From Verrucomicrobiales bacterium (GTDB lineage Bacteria; Verrucomicrobiota; Verrucomicrobiia; Verrucomicrobiales; DEV007): a stretch of DNA of 64,000 bases. Made by a program: the position numbers and the translations under genes. The first letter of the stretch is position 1, and each line of letters begins with the position of its first letter. Under the pieces are notes generated by a model, which did not search any database, was not told where the DNA came from, and saw nothing but the letters and a program-made list of their open reading frames with translations. The DNA lies in NCBI GenBank assembly GCA_029213005.1, contig JARGPI010000004.1, positions 1 through 64,000 on the forward strand, written 5' to 3'. Positions 18,111-28,131 of the stretch are shown in pieces.

Positions 18111-19084
18111 GAATCCAATACAGCGGGAATCTTCGATAAAATCTGATCCAGCAAATCATCAGAGGTCAACGATTCCGCCTCCGCCCGGTAGGAGATAGCA
18201 AGACGGTGGCGCAACACATCGTGTGCGACATCTTTGACGTCCTGCGGGGTAGTGTAGTCCCGTTTCTGCATAAAGGCATTTCCCCGGGCGGCCTGCGACA
18301 AATAGATCGAAGCCCGTGGCGAAGCGCCAAATCGGAGATAGCGTTTCAAATCAAGATCGTACTGCTCCGGAAAACGAGTACCGTTCACCAGTCGAATGAT
18401 ATATTTCTCTACTTTTTCGTCGATGAATGTGGACTCGAGGCACTTCCGCATTTTCATCAATTCGTCCAGAGTCAGGATCGGGTTGATTGATATATCCGGA
18501 TCGGTATTTGCCATTCGCTGCATCACGAGCAGCTCTTCATCAGGAGTCGGGTAGTCCACCTTCAATTTGAACATAAACCGATCCACCTGGGCCTCCGGGA
18601 GTGCATAGGTTCCTTCCTGCTCCACCGGGTTCTGCGTTGCCAGAACCATAAAGGGAGACGGCAAGTCAAAGGTCTCTTTCCCGAGCGTGACCTGCTTTTC
18701 CTGCATCGCCTCGAGAAGAGCGGACTGCACTTTGGCCGGCGCACGGTTGATTTCGTCCGCGAGAAGCAAATTCGCAAAAACCGGCCCCTTTTCAGCGGAA
18801 AAAGTGTGGTTTTTCGGATCGTAGACCAGCGTTCCCGTCAAATCCCCCGGCAGCAGGTCGGGCGTGAACTGAATCCGGCTGAATTTGGCGTGAACCGCCT
18901 TGGCGAGACTGTTAACGGTCAGAGTTTTGGCAATCCCGGGAACCCCTTCGAGGAGGACGTGTCCATTGCAGAGCAATCCCAGCAACATACGGTTTATCAA
19001 GTCCTCCTGACCAACCACGCAGCGACCGATTTCGCTGCGCACCTGATCGAGTTTTTTCCCGAATTCTATTCGTTCCTTATCCAT
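18107..19084 (-). CDS. moxR: MoxR-type AAA+ ATPase
   Basis: The 325-residue protein shows the MoxR pattern: RSEIGRCVVGQEDLINRML before the P-loop, Walker A GVPGIAKT at 47-54, Walker B LLLADEINRAP with D110/E111, sensor 1 region VLATQNPVEQEGTYALPEAQ, and an arginine finger in EAQVDRFMF. MoxR ATPases act as chaperones that remodel or load cofactors or metals into partner complexes containing VWA proteins. It is the first gene of a six-gene overlapping operon running down to batD/E. The upstream 206 bases separate it from the divergent WD40-cytochrome gene. Confidence 0.93.
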   Translation of the reverse strand: MDKERIEFGKKLDQVRSEIGRCVVGQEDLINRMLLGLLCNGHVLLEGVPGIAKTLTVNSLAKAVHAKFSRIQFTPDLLPGDLTGTLVYDPKNHTFSAEKGPVFANLLLADEINRAPAKVQSALLEAMQEKQVTLGKETFDLPSPFMVLATQNPVEQEGTYALPEAQVDRFMFKLKVDYPTPDEELLVMQRMANTDPDISINPILTLDELMKMRKCLESTFIDEKVEKYIIRLVNGTRFPEQYDLDLKRYLRFGASPRASIYLSQAARGNAFMQKRDYTTPQDVKDVAHDVLRHRLAISYRAEAESLTSDDLLDQILSKIPAVLDS

Positions 19085-19290
19085 GGGTCATCGATCTGGA
19101 CAGGGCCCTCGTAAGCTCTGAAGCCAGATTTCGCGCCACTCTACGCCATGCTTGATCGATCAGGGAAAAAAAATCTCTGACGGAAAGGAGAAAATCCGCA
19201 TTCCACCTCGTTTCCCGCCTCCTGAAATCATTTGCGCGGGTCCGCTAATACCTCCATTGACCAAAACCATTCTCCACTTGAACTTGCCCG
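19085..19290. promoter_or_regulatory. Divergent intergenic region between the moxR operon and cytochrome cluster A
   Basis: The two flanking operons read outward from this 206-base region, so it should contain both promoters. A purine tract (GGGAAAAAAAATC) lies near 19165. I do not see a convincing -35/-10 pair for either side. The regulatory role rests on orientation. Confidence 0.3.
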
Positions 19291-20715
19291 ATGCTCCACC
19301 GCTGCATCCTCGTGATTTTGCTTCTGCCGGGACTGTTAACACCTGTGTTTTCCAGTCCTTTGGAGATTTTGCAGGAAAATTGTGTGCAATGTCACTCCGC
19401 AGCGAAACGCAAAGGTGGACTCCTCATTGATTCCCGCGAATCTTTGATCAAAGGTGGCGATTCCGGCGAGGCGATTATCCCGGGCGAATCAAAGAACAGC
19501 TACCTGATCGAAACGCTCTTTCCGGATGCGGAATCCCATATGCCCCCGAAGGAGCAACTCGAACCGAGACAGATTGCCGCTCTTGAAAAATGGATCGATG
19601 AGGGCGCAAAATGGGACCAATCCGAATGGGACCAATTGACCAAACCGGGAAAAACCGAAGTGACGCTGTCATCATTCCCCGATCTGTATTCGCCGGTCTT
19701 AGCGATGGCACTATCACCTTCCGCTACCGAACTCGCCACGGGTCGCGGGAATCAAATCGAGCTTTACGGGGTCTCTGAAACCAAAGACAAGAACAAACCG
19801 GTCGAGTTGAAATACCAAAAGGCATTCGAAGGGCACAGGGATCAAATCCAGTCGCTGGCTTTTTCTCCCGATGGCAAATGGCTCGTGTCAGGCGGATTTC
19901 GCAAAGTGATCTTTCACCCTCTCTCCGGAGACGGGACTCCGGTTACCATCACCGACCCGTTTCTGGGGCGCATCACAGCGCTGCAATTTACGCAAGATGG
20001 AAAAAATGTTATCGCAGCTGATTCCCTCCCTTCACAGCGGTCTTCACTACATATCATCGATAGCGAAAAGAAAAAGGTTACCCGCTCTGCGGAAGGGATC
20101 CATGACGACGCGATTTATGATATATCGGTCAGCGGTAACCGATTGATTACCGCCTCCGCCGACAAACTGACCATCGTTAGAGATATCAAATCACTAAAGC
20201 CCGTTACGACTCTGGAAGGTCATACCAGCTATGTATTGGGTGCCTGCTTCAGTCCGGATGGAGAGCAAATCGCCACGGCCGGTGATGATGAAGCGATTAA
20301 AGTGTGGGATTCCGGGACCGGAACTCAGATCGTATCATTCTCTACCAGAAAATCGGGCCCTGTCGGAGGTATTTTCTGGGGAACGGACCCGGATAATCTG
20401 GCTAAAAAACAGAAAGAGAAAGATCAGGAAAAAGCCAAGGCTATCAATACCGATCGAATCGTGACAATCAATGACCTCGGCCAACCCGGTACTTTCACCG
20501 AATTAAAAATGCACGAGGGCGGAGAGCGCTCCACCGGAGCCCGGGAGCGCCGCCACACCGGAGTCTCAGCCGCGCTCACCTCCATGGCCTGCGATTCGGA
20601 AAAATGGATTCTCTACGCTGGATCAGAAGATGGCCGGATCTTTGCCTGGGATCAGGCCGGTAAAAAGATCCTCGAATTCAGCCGGGCTATTGAACTAACC
20701 AAAGCTGACCAATGA
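19291..20715 (+). CDS. Secreted WD40-repeat protein with N-terminal planctomycete-type cytochrome c domain
   Basis: The 474-residue protein has a Sec signal peptide (MLHRCILVILLLPGLLTPVF) and a PSCyt1-like cytochrome domain with heme motif CVQCH at 31-35, KRKGGLLIDS and the distal SHMPPKEQL. A WD40 beta-propeller follows, with repeat signatures such as HRDQIQSLAFSPDGKWLVSG and HTSYVLGACFSPDGEQIATA. The propeller has about six recognisable blades. It is gene 1 of cluster A and overlaps the next gene as ATGA. The cluster B homologue at 28132-30927 is about twice as long, with a coiled-coil insert. The role is presumably extracytoplasmic assembly and electron transfer; the substrate is unknown. 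Confidence 0.85.
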   Translation: MLHRCILVILLLPGLLTPVFSSPLEILQENCVQCHSAAKRKGGLLIDSRESLIKGGDSGEAIIPGESKNSYLIETLFPDAESHMPPKEQLEPRQIAALEKWIDEGAKWDQSEWDQLTKPGKTEVTLSSFPDLYSPVLAMALSPSATELATGRGNQIELYGVSETKDKNKPVELKYQKAFEGHRDQIQSLAFSPDGKWLVSGGFRKVIFHPLSGDGTPVTITDPFLGRITALQFTQDGKNVIAADSLPSQRSSLHIIDSEKKKVTRSAEGIHDDAIYDISVSGNRLITASADKLTIVRDIKSLKPVTTLEGHTSYVLGACFSPDGEQIATAGDDEAIKVWDSGTGTQIVSFSTRKSGPVGGIFWGTDPDNLAKKQKEKDQEKAKAINTDRIVTINDLGQPGTFTELKMHEGGERSTGARERRHTGVSAALTSMACDSEKWILYAGSEDGRIFAWDQAGKKILEFSRAIELTKADQ

Positions 20716-22886
20716 AATATTTTCTCACCCTTTGGCTACTGTGCCCCGTCCTGCTGCTCGCCGATCAAGCGACGGTATCATTCAACAACGACGTACTTCC
20801 CATTCTGACGAAAGCCGGTTGCTCCACCGGAAGTTGCCACGCGAAAACCGATGGCCAGAACGGTTTCGCCCTCACCGTGTTCTCCTACGACCCATCCGCC
20901 GATTATCGGGAAATTGTCTATAATGCCAGGGGACGCCGTATTTTTCCGGCAGCTCCGGAACACTCCCTACTGTTACTCAAAGCGACGAACGAGATTCCTC
21001 ACGAGGGGGAGAAGCGTTTTGATAAAGATTCGGAGTTTTACCGGACCATTCACCAGTGGATCAAAGAAGGAGCTCCCCGCTCCATCCCGGATGAACCGGT
21101 GTTGGAAAGCCTGTCAGTTTCGCCACCGGAGGCGATCTACCAGAAAAACGAATCGAAGTCGATCCACATTACCGCCCACTACTCCGATGGCCACACCCGG
21201 GATGTCACTCATCTTGCCGAATTCCAATCGAATGAAGAAGCCTTTGCCAAAGTCGACCATCATGGAAAAGTCACTGCCGGCACTGTCCCGGGAGACGGCG
21301 TGATCATTGTTCGATACCTTGATAAAGTCAGTAGCACCCGGGTCACCATCCCTCCCGATCAAACGTTACCCGATTCCGCCTACCAAAACCTGAGCCAGAA
21401 TAACGAAATCGATCGCTACGCTCAGGAGCGCTTCAAAACTCTCGGATTACTCCCATCAGAAACCTGTAGTGACAGTGAATTTATCCGGCGGGCAACCCTC
21501 GATGTGATTGGCAGGCTTCCCGAAGAACAAGCGGTTCGGACCTTCCTCAAGGACGACTCCAAAGATAAACGAAGTCGCTACATCGACCACCTCCTCGCAC
21601 CGGAAAACAACGGAGCCTACGGAGATTACTGGGCGACGAAGTGGGGGGATCTGCTCCGCCCCAATACCCAGCGGGTCGGCGTAAAACCAGTATACCTACT
21701 GGATGACTGGATTCGGGAAAAGTTCCGCACCAATACTTCCTGGGACCTCATTGTCAGCGAACTGTTGACCGCTTCGGGAAGCACCCATCAATACGGTCCT
21801 GTCGCAGTGATCCGGGACAAACGGGAACCGGCGGATATGGCCGAATTTATCAGTCAGTTGTTTCTCGGCGTTCGTCTCAATTGCGCCCGGTGCCATCATC
21901 ACCCCTCCGAGAAATGGGGACAGGATGATTATTACTCGCTGGCCGCTTTCTTTAGTTCGATGAAGCGGAAGGGGCAGGGCATTTCGGCGCCGATCTCCGG
22001 ACTTCCGGAATACTGGTGGTTTCAACCCGGAGGCACCGTCCAGCACCCGGTTACGGAAGTTGTTCTTACTCCAAAAGCACCGGCAGGTCCCGAATTTCCC
22101 GATATACCTGAAAACCGGGATCCTCGCGAGGTGTTGGTGGAATGGATGACCTCCCCGGAGAATCCATTTTTTGCCAGGGCCATCGTCAATCGGGTCTGGG
22201 GTGAACTTTTCGGAAGAGGCATCGTTCACCCGGTTGATGACTTTCGCGAATCCAATCCCGCGACTAACGAGGCGCTCCTCGACTGGCTTGCCTCCGATTT
22301 TGCGCAGAACGGATTTGATCAGAAACACCTCATCCGCACAATCTTGAACAGTCGGCTCTATCAACAGAGTTCACTACCGAATGAAACCAACGCCAGCGAT
22401 CTGAAAAACTTTTCGCGCTCTTACCGGCGCCGCCTTCCCGCCGAAGTCCTCCTCGATTCGATATCTCATTTAGTCCGGAAACCGGAGTCCTTTCAGGGCT
22501 TGATCCCCGGGTCCACCGCTATGCAGCAGTGGAATCACAAAATGCCGAGCGACTTTCTCGATGCCTTCGGCAGACCTGATTCCAGTGCCGCGCCTCCCTG
22601 CGAGCGGGACGGTAGCAGCAGCGTGGTTCAGGCACTACATCTTATGAATGCCACCGGACTACAGAAAAAGTTCAGTGGCAGCCCCTGGCTAAACGAACTG
22701 GAGAAGAAAGAGGCCGGTGAAATCGTGGATTCCATCTATCTCGGACTACTCAGTCGCATGCCGGATAAAGCCGAGAGGGATATCGGAATCAACTATCTGA
22801 AACGGGAGGAGATCAAACTAAGGGAATCTCTCGAAGACCTCCTCTGGTCGATTATCAATTCAGCGGAATTTGTCCACAACCACTAA
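20712..22886 (+). CDS. Secreted DUF1549/DUF1553 cytochrome with Big-2-like domain
   Basis: The 724-residue protein has a signal peptide (MKYFLTLWLLCPVLLLADQA) and an N-terminal heme-like motif with unusual spacing, GCSTGSCH (C37-x4-C42-H43). A bacterial Ig-like segment follows at about 130-215 (ITAHYSDGHTRDVTHLAEF). DUF1549 is marked by DSEFIRRATLDVIGRLP and by a canonical heme motif CARCHHHP near 391. DUF1553 is marked by NPFFARAIVNRVWGELFGRG and SRLYQQSS. It starts inside the stop of the WD40-cytochrome gene and is followed by a DUF1501 gene. In family relatives DUF1549/1553 and DUF1501 genes are neighbours almost everywhere. The family is certain; the function is unknown. Confidence 0.88.
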   Translation: MKYFLTLWLLCPVLLLADQATVSFNNDVLPILTKAGCSTGSCHAKTDGQNGFALTVFSYDPSADYREIVYNARGRRIFPAAPEHSLLLLKATNEIPHEGEKRFDKDSEFYRTIHQWIKEGAPRSIPDEPVLESLSVSPPEAIYQKNESKSIHITAHYSDGHTRDVTHLAEFQSNEEAFAKVDHHGKVTAGTVPGDGVIIVRYLDKVSSTRVTIPPDQTLPDSAYQNLSQNNEIDRYAQERFKTLGLLPSETCSDSEFIRRATLDVIGRLPEEQAVRTFLKDDSKDKRSRYIDHLLAPENNGAYGDYWATKWGDLLRPNTQRVGVKPVYLLDDWIREKFRTNTSWDLIVSELLTASGSTHQYGPVAVIRDKREPADMAEFISQLFLGVRLNCARCHHHPSEKWGQDDYYSLAAFFSSMKRKGQGISAPISGLPEYWWFQPGGTVQHPVTEVVLTPKAPAGPEFPDIPENRDPREVLVEWMTSPENPFFARAIVNRVWGELFGRGIVHPVDDFRESNPATNEALLDWLASDFAQNGFDQKHLIRTILNSRLYQQSSLPNETNASDLKNFSRSYRRRLPAEVLLDSISHLVRKPESFQGLIPGSTAMQQWNHKMPSDFLDAFGRPDSSAAPPCERDGSSSVVQALHLMNATGLQKKFSGSPWLNELEKKEAGEIVDSIYLGLLSRMPDKAERDIGINYLKREEIKLRESLEDLLWSIINSAEFVHNH

Positions 22887-22887
22887 C

Positions 22888-24282
22888 GTGCCGCCCGTGA
22901 ATACGGGATTTGTTGCCGATCTCGGAACCATTTACTGTCTTAATACTTTGAGAAAGAAGAACCGCCACACACCATTTAACTGCGAAGGACTGGGACGCCG
23001 TGATTTTATCCAGACCGGCCTCGGAGCCCTTGGTGGTTTGGGCATTACCGACCTGCTGAAATACCAGGCTCAGGCCGGGGTCAAATCGAATGACACCAAG
23101 TGCATCATGATCTGGCTCGATGGCGGACCCTCTCATTACGAAACCTTTGATCCCAAACCTGATGCCCCCTCGGAAATCCGGGGAGAATTCGGTTCAATCC
23201 CCACCACCGTCCCGGGAGTCCATTTCTGTGACACGATGCCGAAACTGGCAAAAAGTTTCGATAATTTTTCCGTCGTCCGGTCAATTGCTCATAATCAGAA
23301 CAACCACGGCGCAGGCAACCACTATCTAATGACGGGTAGCCCCACTCCGGTTCCTGTTGGCTGCGGTGCTTTTGTGACATTTCACCCCAGTTTCGGATCC
23401 GTCGTCAGCCGCGAAAGACAGGCGCCCCACGGCATGCCCGCCTATATCAGCGCGCCGAGAATTTCCCGCTCCGGGGGACCCAATTTTCTCGGAGCGGAAC
23501 ACGCCCCTTTTGTGATCTCCGACAATCCCGACAGCAAAAACTTCCGGGTTCGCGACGTCACCATTCCCACCGAAATTGCCGAGGGCCGCGCCCGGTCACG
23601 AGCTGACTTGCGTCGATCTCTCGACAACTTGAAGCGGATCACCGACCAACAGGCGGAAGATCCTGCCGTCGCCTTTGACGAATACTATACCAGAGGCTTC
23701 GATATCATTACTTCAACTGAAGCTCAGGAAGCGTTCGATATCTCCAAAGAAGATGAAAAAGTCCGGGAAAGCTATGGACGGAACGACTTTGGACAGCGAC
23801 TCCTCCTGGCACGCCGCCTGACAGAGGTCGGCGTCCCGTTCGTGACAGTATATAACGGAGGCTGGGATGATCACCGGACCCTCTTTGAAAGCTATAAAAA
23901 AGGCAAGATCGAAAAAGTCGATACCGGTGTCGCTGCTTTAATTCAGGATCTCGCCAACCGGGGATCTCTCGATAACACCCTTGTGTTACTCTTGGGAGAA
24001 TTCGGTAGAACTCCGAAAATCAACAAAGATGCGGGTCGCGACCACTGGTCATTTGCGATGAGTGTTCTGATGGCCGGAGCAGGTATTCCCGGCGGACAAG
24101 TCGTAGGTGCCACCGACGTCAAAGGTTACTATGCCAACGACAACGTGTATGCTCCTGAGGATTTTGCGGCTTCTCTCTATACCAAAATGGGAATCGACCA
24201 TCAGATGATTCTCCGGGACACCGCAGGACGCCCCATCCAACTGGTCAATAACGGTCGCCTCATCAAAGAAATTTTCGCGTGA
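22888..24282 (+). CDS. DUF1501 family exported protein (alkaline-phosphatase-like fold)
   Basis: The frame is open from a TTG at 22870, but GTG codons at 22888 and 22897 lie directly behind the upstream stop. I take 22888, giving 464 residues, with low certainty on the start. A twin-arginine-like motif (GLGRRDFIQTGLGALGGLGI) lies about 36 residues in. DUF1501 hallmarks are IMIWLDGGPSHYETFDPKP, a cluster like the metal-binding Asp site of sulfatases and alkaline phosphatases, NNHGAGNHYLMTG, and [20 protein letters not shown]. Tat export is inferred. It is gene 3 of cluster A. DUF1501 proteins are uncharacterised and some are annotated as sulfatases without evidence. Confidence 0.85.
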   Translation: MPPVNTGFVADLGTIYCLNTLRKKNRHTPFNCEGLGRRDFIQTGLGALGGLGITDLLKYQAQAGVKSNDTKCIMIWLDGGPSHYETFDPKPDAPSEIRGEFGSIPTTVPGVHFCDTMPKLAKSFDNFSVVRSIAHNQNNHGAGNHYLMTGSPTPVPVGCGAFVTFHPSFGSVVSRERQAPHGMPAYISAPRISRSGGPNFLGAEHAPFVISDNPDSKNFRVRDVTIPTEIAEGRARSRADLRRSLDNLKRITDQQAEDPAVAFDEYYTRGFDIITSTEAQEAFDISKEDEKVRESYGRNDFGQRLLLARRLTEVGVPFVTVYNGGWDDHRTLFESYKKGKIEKVDTGVAALIQDLANRGSLDNTLVLLLGEFGRTPKINKDAGRDHWSFAMSVLMAGAGIPGGQVVGATDVKGYYANDNVYAPEDFAASLYTKMGIDHQMILRDTAGRPIQLVNNGRLIKEIFA

Positions 24283-25793
24283 ACATTCTGCGACTCCTTT
24301 GGCTCTTAGCTCTACTCCCCTGCCGGGTTTTCGGGGACGTTCCGGCGATCGACGGGATCTTCCCCAACAGCGTAAATGCCGGAACATCGGTCGACGTCAG
24401 CTTATCCGGTAAGGTAAAACCCTGGCCACCTCAGTTCTGGTGCTCCTCCCCTGAGGTAAGCATCACCCCGGGCGAAAAGTTACCCAATGCGAAAATCACG
24501 ATCGATCCCAAGGCCAAACCGGGACCGGTTCTGATCCGGGCCTGGAACGAGGATGGAGCAGGCGAGCCCTTTATCTTCATGATCGATCCCGCTGCCGCCT
24601 CGCGCGAAGTTGAGGATGAAAAGAAGGACAACGGAAGCGTCGCCACCGCTCAGGAAGTCAAATCCGAACTACCCTGCGTGGTTAACGGAAGGCTGAACCC
24701 AGGTAAAGACGTCGATTGCTACCGGATCAAACTGAAGAAAGGACAGACTTTCTATGCATTTGCCGAAGCCTATAGTTTCCGCACCGGGCTCGACGCGGCG
24801 ATTCACCTCTACCATCCCAACGGCAACCGGGTGGCCTTGGAACACGACAGCGATATCAATCCCGACCCTCGTCTGAGCCACACAGTGGACAGCGATGGTC
24901 TCTACACGATCGCAATCATGGCGATCCCGATTCCGCCATCAGCCAACGTCTCCTTTCACGGCGGTAGCAAATGCAGTTACCGCATCAACCTCGGCCTGAA
25001 GCCCGGGCAATTGCCAGCCAGACTGCTACCGACCGCGGCCAAAGCGGACGCTCCTGTAGACAAACCATTAACGCCACCCGTGGACTTCTTTCAGACTCTA
25101 AAAAAAGATCCTTCCGCCAATCAAATTCAATTTAAAGCGAAAGCGAAGGAAACCTACCAAATCGAAGTCCTCGCATACGAGAATCGATTCCCGACTGATC
25201 CGGTTTTTACCCTGAACACCCCGGAGGGCAAAGTGATCAAAGAGATCGATGATGTCAAAGAGCTGTATCGCGATGGCAGGTATGACTGGAAAGCATCGAC
25301 CGATGGTAACTACACGGTTTCAGTCCGGGATCGCTACCACCGAACCGGGCCGGAGTTTCGATACCAACTACGGATTCAAACGCCCGCCCCGTCTTTCAAT
25401 GGTTCGACCGACAAATCGAGCTACCTCCTCGAGGCAGGTAAAGACGCCACGGTCAAAATTAAGCTGAACCGAGTCAGTAATCACAAAGCCCCCCTAAAAC
25501 TCGACGTTCAGAATTTGCCCGCCGGGGTCACAATCGCGTCTCCTCCCAAGATACCCGATAAGTCCGGTGACATTTCCCTTTCCCTGAAAGCCACTGAGAC
25601 GGTAAAAAGCTTTTCGGGGCCTATTTCGCTGACCATCAAAGAAGAGGAGTCAGATCAAAAAGCTACGGTCGCTTTCTCATTCGAAACAAAGGACGAACCG
25701 TTTCCCTACCTGATTAACGTAACGTCCGCCATTTGGCTCACCGTAAAGGCAAAGCCGGAAAAGAAAGCCGAAAAGGAAAAAGAGAAGAAGTAG
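24279..25793 (+). CDS. Secreted PPC-domain protein, compact form
   Basis: The GTG start at 24279 overlaps the DUF1501 stop as GTGA, so translation is coupled. The 504-residue product has a signal peptide (MNILRLLWLLALLPCRVFGD), an IPT/TIG-like N-terminal segment (IDGIFPNSVNAGTSVDVSLSG), a bacterial pre-peptidase C-terminal (PPC) domain at about 125-245 (DVDCYRIKLKKGQTFYAFAE), a second beta-sandwich, and a Lys/Glu-rich tail (KAKPEKKAEKEKEKK). PPC domains are secreted beta-sandwich modules thought to aid binding or targeting. It is the last gene of cluster A. The cluster B counterpart at 31353-33854 is 833 residues. Confidence 0.8.
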   Translation: MNILRLLWLLALLPCRVFGDVPAIDGIFPNSVNAGTSVDVSLSGKVKPWPPQFWCSSPEVSITPGEKLPNAKITIDPKAKPGPVLIRAWNEDGAGEPFIFMIDPAAASREVEDEKKDNGSVATAQEVKSELPCVVNGRLNPGKDVDCYRIKLKKGQTFYAFAEAYSFRTGLDAAIHLYHPNGNRVALEHDSDINPDPRLSHTVDSDGLYTIAIMAIPIPPSANVSFHGGSKCSYRINLGLKPGQLPARLLPTAAKADAPVDKPLTPPVDFFQTLKKDPSANQIQFKAKAKETYQIEVLAYENRFPTDPVFTLNTPEGKVIKEIDDVKELYRDGRYDWKASTDGNYTVSVRDRYHRTGPEFRYQLRIQTPAPSFNGSTDKSSYLLEAGKDATVKIKLNRVSNHKAPLKLDVQNLPAGVTIASPPKIPDKSGDISLSLKATETVKSFSGPISLTIKEEESDQKATVAFSFETKDEPFPYLINVTSAIWLTVKAKPEKKAEKEKEKK

Positions 25794-25794
25794 G

Positions 25795-26745
25795 TTAAGT
25801 CACCGGGGACAGGAGCGGTTCTCCTTTGATAAAGCGGGCCACATTCTCAGCAGCCTCAAGTCGGCCCTGCTTTCTTTCTTCCGTAGTGGCACCTCCGATG
25901 TGTGGTGTCATTACAACATTATCCATCCCGAAAAATTCCGGCGAGACCACTGGCTCGTCTTCGAAAACATCAAAGGCGGCGCCACCGAGGTGTCCCGAGT
26001 TCAGAGCGTCGACGACGGCGGCCTCGTCCATCACTTTCCCGCGGGCCACATTGATGAACAAGGCTCCCCGTTTCATTTTCGAAAGTGCAGTGGCATCGAT
26101 TAGATGATGAGTCTGAGGAGTATGGGGAACCAGCGCGAGGACCAAGTCTGACTCCGCCAGGAGATCATCAAACGAGCGGTAGTTATCACCTCCGTCCGGC
26201 CGGGTCCGGGTATACCGAACCGACATATTAAAGGCATGCGCGCGGCGCTCCACGAGCTTTGCGATCCTGCCATACCCAATGATCCCGAGCGTCTTTCCAC
26301 CTGCTAACGTGCCTTCCCAGCGCAGCGGTTGCATGCCGGTTTCGGCCCAACTTCCGCTGCGAACAAAGCGGTCGCCCTCGGCAATTCGCCGGGTCAGAGA
26401 CAGAATCAAACCCAGCGCCAGATCAGCGGTCGATTCGGCAAATGCGTCAGGGGTATTCGATGCCGCGATGCCCCGGTTCCGGATCGCATCAAGGTCGAGA
26501 TTATCGATTCCCATCGCAGCATTGGCCACGATCTTCAGATCAGGTCCAGCACGGTCGAGTAGTTCATCGTCGACTCTGAGTTCGCCCTGAGAGATAATTC
26601 CAAAACAGCCGGGAACCGCCTCGAGAACGGCTTCTCGAGGAGCGGCACAGATTCCATGGTCCAGCACCACCAACTCGGCCAAACCGTCGAGCGGGGCCAA
26701 ATGCTCCCGGGGAACCCCGAGGGTCACTAAAACTTTGGGTAACAT
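25795..26745 (-). CDS. D-2-hydroxyacid dehydrogenase (NAD(P)-dependent)
   Basis: The 316-residue cytoplasmic enzyme shows the family signatures: the nucleotide-binding GxxGxG in GIIGYGRIAKLV (G154, G157, G159) and the catalytic triad Arg235 (NVARGKVMD), Glu264 (VFEDEP) and His282 (TPHIGGAT). The size is normal for glyoxylate/hydroxypyruvate or 2-ketogluconate reductases. It reduces a 2-keto acid to the D-2-hydroxyacid or the reverse; the exact substrate cannot be told. Its stop is one base from the convergent PPC gene stop, and its start is nine bases after the DUF1501 stop on the same strand, so it may be co-transcribed with the end of cluster B. Confidence 0.9.
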   Translation of the reverse strand: MLPKVLVTLGVPREHLAPLDGLAELVVLDHGICAAPREAVLEAVPGCFGIISQGELRVDDELLDRAGPDLKIVANAAMGIDNLDLDAIRNRGIAASNTPDAFAESTADLALGLILSLTRRIAEGDRFVRSGSWAETGMQPLRWEGTLAGGKTLGIIGYGRIAKLVERRAHAFNMSVRYTRTRPDGGDNYRSFDDLLAESDLVLALVPHTPQTHHLIDATALSKMKRGALFINVARGKVMDEAAVVDALNSGHLGGAAFDVFEDEPVVSPEFFGMDNVVMTPHIGGATTEERKQGRLEAAENVARFIKGEPLLSPVT

Positions 26746-26753
26746 TCCTTACA

Positions 26754-28109
26754 TTACACCAATTCCGGCAATGCTTTCCACTCATCTACGAGGAAATGAG
26801 GCCGCCCGCCGAGGTCTTTTATCGCCATGGTATGCGGATTGATCCCCATGTTCTGATACATTGTGGCAAACACTTCGCCAAAATGAACGGGACGATCGGT
26901 AATTTCGCCACCGTCCCGGTCGGTCGCTCCGATGACCTGTCCGGTGCGCATCCCGCCACCGGCGAGAACCGCCGTTCCCACTCTCGGCCAATGGTCGCGC
27001 CCCCCGGTTGCGTTAATTTTCGGAGTTCGGCCGAATTCACCCCAGGCCACTACCGTAACATCGTCGGCCATGCCCCGTTCATGTAGATCGGTGACCAGCG
27101 CCGCCAGACCCTGATCGAACATTGGAGCATGGGAAATCATACCCTCACGGTGCTTACTATGGAAATCCCATCGACCAAAATTCAAAGTGACACAGCGGGC
27201 TCCCGCTTCGACCAATCGTCGGGCGAGGAGGAAATGCTCCAGATTTCTCGGGGCACCATCACCGACATTTCTTGGATCGCCTTTCCCATAGCGGGCCCGA
27301 GTTTTGGGGTCCTCTTTTGATAGATCAAAAGCGTTGGCAAGTTTACTGGAGGTTAACATTCCGAAAGCCTGCTGATGAAATTCATCAAGCCCTTCCATCA
27401 GACCGGAACTGTCTGATTCCCTGCGGAACTGATCAAAAGAATTCAGTAGTCCCTTTCGTTCGTTGAGACGCCCCAGGGTAAGATGGTTCAGCTTCATCTC
27501 ACTGGCCGTTTCGTTCATCGGCTTGAACGGTCCTTCACCAAAACCGAGAAAGCCCGGCTTTCCGGACGAGCCGTAGGGCGGGTGTCCGGCTTTCGGGGCC
27601 AAGCCCACAAAGGGAGGTATCAACGGATCACGTGACCCCATCAAATTGGAAACGACAGAACCGAAAGAAGGCCAACCGCCCGAGGGCTGGCCCGCCTGGT
27701 TGAGACTCGACCCAACTTTTCCGGTGTAACACATAAATGAATCATGACTACCGTTCGGCGCCCCCCACATCGAGCGGATCGGGACCAGTTTGTCCATACA
27801 TTTTGCCAGGTTGGGCATTAACTCACATATCTCGATTCCCGGCACATTGGTTTTGATCGGGGAAAATTCGCTGCGAATCCCCGATGGCGCATCCATCTTC
27901 ATATCGAAGGTTTCCTGATGCGAGGGCGCTCCGGCCATATAGATCATGATGATCGCTTTATTCGAATTCCTCAAACCAGCATCCTGCTCCGCCTTCAAAA
28001 ATTGAGGCAAACCGAGACCACCCATCCCGAGGGCTCCGAGTTTCAATACATCCCGCCGGGAACGTCCGTCACAGAGGCGGGAGGAACTCGATCCGTCAAT
28101 TGATATCAT
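26754..28109 (-). CDS. DUF1501 family exported protein
   Basis: The 451-residue protein has a twin-arginine-type signal (SRRDVLKLGALGMGGLGLPQ), then the DUF1501 core: [39 protein letters not shown], and [20 protein letters not shown]. It is short-spaced after the WD40-cytochrome gene (22 bases) and before the D-2-hydroxyacid dehydrogenase. It resembles the other cluster B DUF1501 protein (36353-37711) more than the cluster A one, with a shared N-terminal pattern (RLCDGRSRRD against [10 protein letters not shown]). That suggests a tandem duplication inside cluster B. Confidence 0.88.
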   Translation of the reverse strand: MISIDGSSSSRLCDGRSRRDVLKLGALGMGGLGLPQFLKAEQDAGLRNSNKAIIMIYMAGAPSHQETFDMKMDAPSGIRSEFSPIKTNVPGIEICELMPNLAKCMDKLVPIRSMWGAPNGSHDSFMCYTGKVGSSLNQAGQPSGGWPSFGSVVSNLMGSRDPLIPPFVGLAPKAGHPPYGSSGKPGFLGFGEGPFKPMNETASEMKLNHLTLGRLNERKGLLNSFDQFRRESDSSGLMEGLDEFHQQAFGMLTSSKLANAFDLSKEDPKTRARYGKGDPRNVGDGAPRNLEHFLLARRLVEAGARCVTLNFGRWDFHSKHREGMISHAPMFDQGLAALVTDLHERGMADDVTVVAWGEFGRTPKINATGGRDHWPRVGTAVLAGGGMRTGQVIGATDRDGGEITDRPVHFGEVFATMYQNMGINPHTMAIKDLGGRPHFLVDEWKALPELV

Positions 28110-28131
28110 AATAGGTAAAGTGTCTTAAAAT